Source: Gammaproteobacteria bacterium 28-57-27
GTDB lineage: Bacteria; Pseudomonadota; Gammaproteobacteria; Halothiobacillales; Halothiobacillaceae
Direction of reading: 5' to 3'
Assembly (NCBI GenBank): GCA_002281735.1
Contig: NCGK01000003.1
Coordinates: forward strand, 124,001 to 188,000
DNA length: 64,000 nt
The notes beneath the pieces were generated by a model. That model worked only from the letters and a program-made list of their open reading frames with translations, ran no database searches and was not told the origin of the DNA. Positions 63,659 through 64,000 of this stretch are shown piece after piece; position 1 is the first letter of the stretch; every line of letters begins with the position of its first letter. Made by a program: the position numbers and the translations under genes.

Positions 63659-64000
63659 GTGCGCCCAATAATTCACAATTAAATCCTTGGTTAGCGCGGG
63701 CTTGTACGCAGGTTTGCGGGCTTGCTCCCTATGTGCCGGGTAAGCCGCTGGATGAATTAGAGCGTGAGTTAGGCATTCAAGGTGCCATCAAACTCGCGTC
63801 GAATGAAAATCCGCTCGGCCCTTCGCCGCTTGCCTTGGCCACCATGCGCGAGCATGCCGCCAGCGCGCACCTCTATCCTGATGGTAATGGTTTCAAGCTC
63901 AAGCAGGCTTTGGCGCAAGCCTTGGGTGTGGCGATTGAGTCGATCACCTTGGGTAATGGCTCGAATGACGTTCTGGACTTAATCGCGCGGGCATTTTTGG
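63655..64000 (+). CDS. hisC: Histidinol-phosphate/aromatic aminotransferase, N-terminal part (runs off window)
   Basis: PLP aminotransferase acting on histidinol phosphate or on phenylpyruvate/prephenate. The visible 115 residues include LNPWLARACTQVCGLAPYVPGKPLDEL, IKLASNENPLGPSPLA, HLYPDGNGFKLKQALA and ITLGNGSNDVLDLIARAF, typical of the HisC N-terminus. ATG at 63655 overlaps the pheA TGA. In this position the gene is usually the hisC2/aroJ paralogue. 3' partial. Confidence 0.93.
   Translation, partial: MSAPNNSQLNPWLARACTQVCGLAPYVPGKPLDELERELGIQGAIKLASNENPLGPSPLALATMREHAASAHLYPDGNGFKLKQALAQALGVAIESITLGNGSNDVLDLIARAFL

Overview
The window is ordinary chromosome from a gammaproteobacterium of moderate GC, interrupted by short accessory islands and many dispersed repeats. 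Gene order (lepB-DUF4845-rnc-era-recO-pdxJ-acpS-cysM-rlmD, ybeD/lipB/lipA, rsmD-coaD-ferredoxin, ftsYEX-rpoH, gyrA-serC-serA-pheA-hisC) is gammaproteobacterial. A CbbY-type phosphatase, cbb3-oxidase maturation genes, periplasmic thioredoxins and a copper operon fit a chemolithoautotrophic, perhaps sulfur-oxidising, lineage. That lifestyle is inference; no RuBisCO or Sox structural gene lies in the window.

Layout. 1-9009: the end of lepB, then RNase III, Era and RecO; an AT-richer island carrying a ClpP/SppA-fold protease with an overlapping 69-residue ORF; then pdxJ, a nested-repeat spacer, acpS, cysM, a PhD/PIN toxin-antitoxin pair and rlmD. 9099-23874: tRNA-Ser(GGA), pyrF, slt, a small membrane protein, sbcB, a CZB-like protein, cbbY, slyD, galU, wrbA, a five-gene membrane/thioredoxin/TolC/adaptor operon, proS, a MIF-like tautomerase and a DUF4124 protein. 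24003-32412: a D,D-carboxypeptidase and ybeD are separated from lipB-lipA by about 3.7 kb holding a Spy-like protein and a BaeSR-like two-component system whose regulator has lost its C-terminus to a MITE. A NERD-domain gene and mazG follow.

32413-35051 is a small cassette island: four minus-strand genes with one well-formed attC-like site (GCCTAAC...GTTAGGC, 90 bp). 35052-46805 holds mutM, gluQ, a lipoprotein, a peroxiredoxin, a ferredoxin, coaD, rsmD, two M16 peptidases, ftsY-ftsE-ftsX and rpoH. rpoH has a CIRCE (HrcA operator) just upstream. 46873-52050 (minus) is ccoG-ccoH-ccoI-ccoS plus a 31-residue single-TM ORF. 52164-57223: mtnA and a copper operon (two small secreted proteins, TolC-type lipoprotein, multicopper oxidase, CusF). 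57553-64000: gyrA, serC, serA, pheA and the start of hisC.

At least five repeat types are interspersed: a MITE family with GGACTTACGCAAAA ends, AGCCACAGAG-ended elements, several GTAGG-type palindromes, a GTTCGTCCTGAGCTTGTCGA palindrome and a CGTTCCCACGCT palindrome. The most noteworthy signals are the MITE-truncated response regulator, the attC-like cassette island, the CIRCE in front of rpoH, the protease cassette between recO and pdxJ, and the tiny ORF at the end of the cco cluster.
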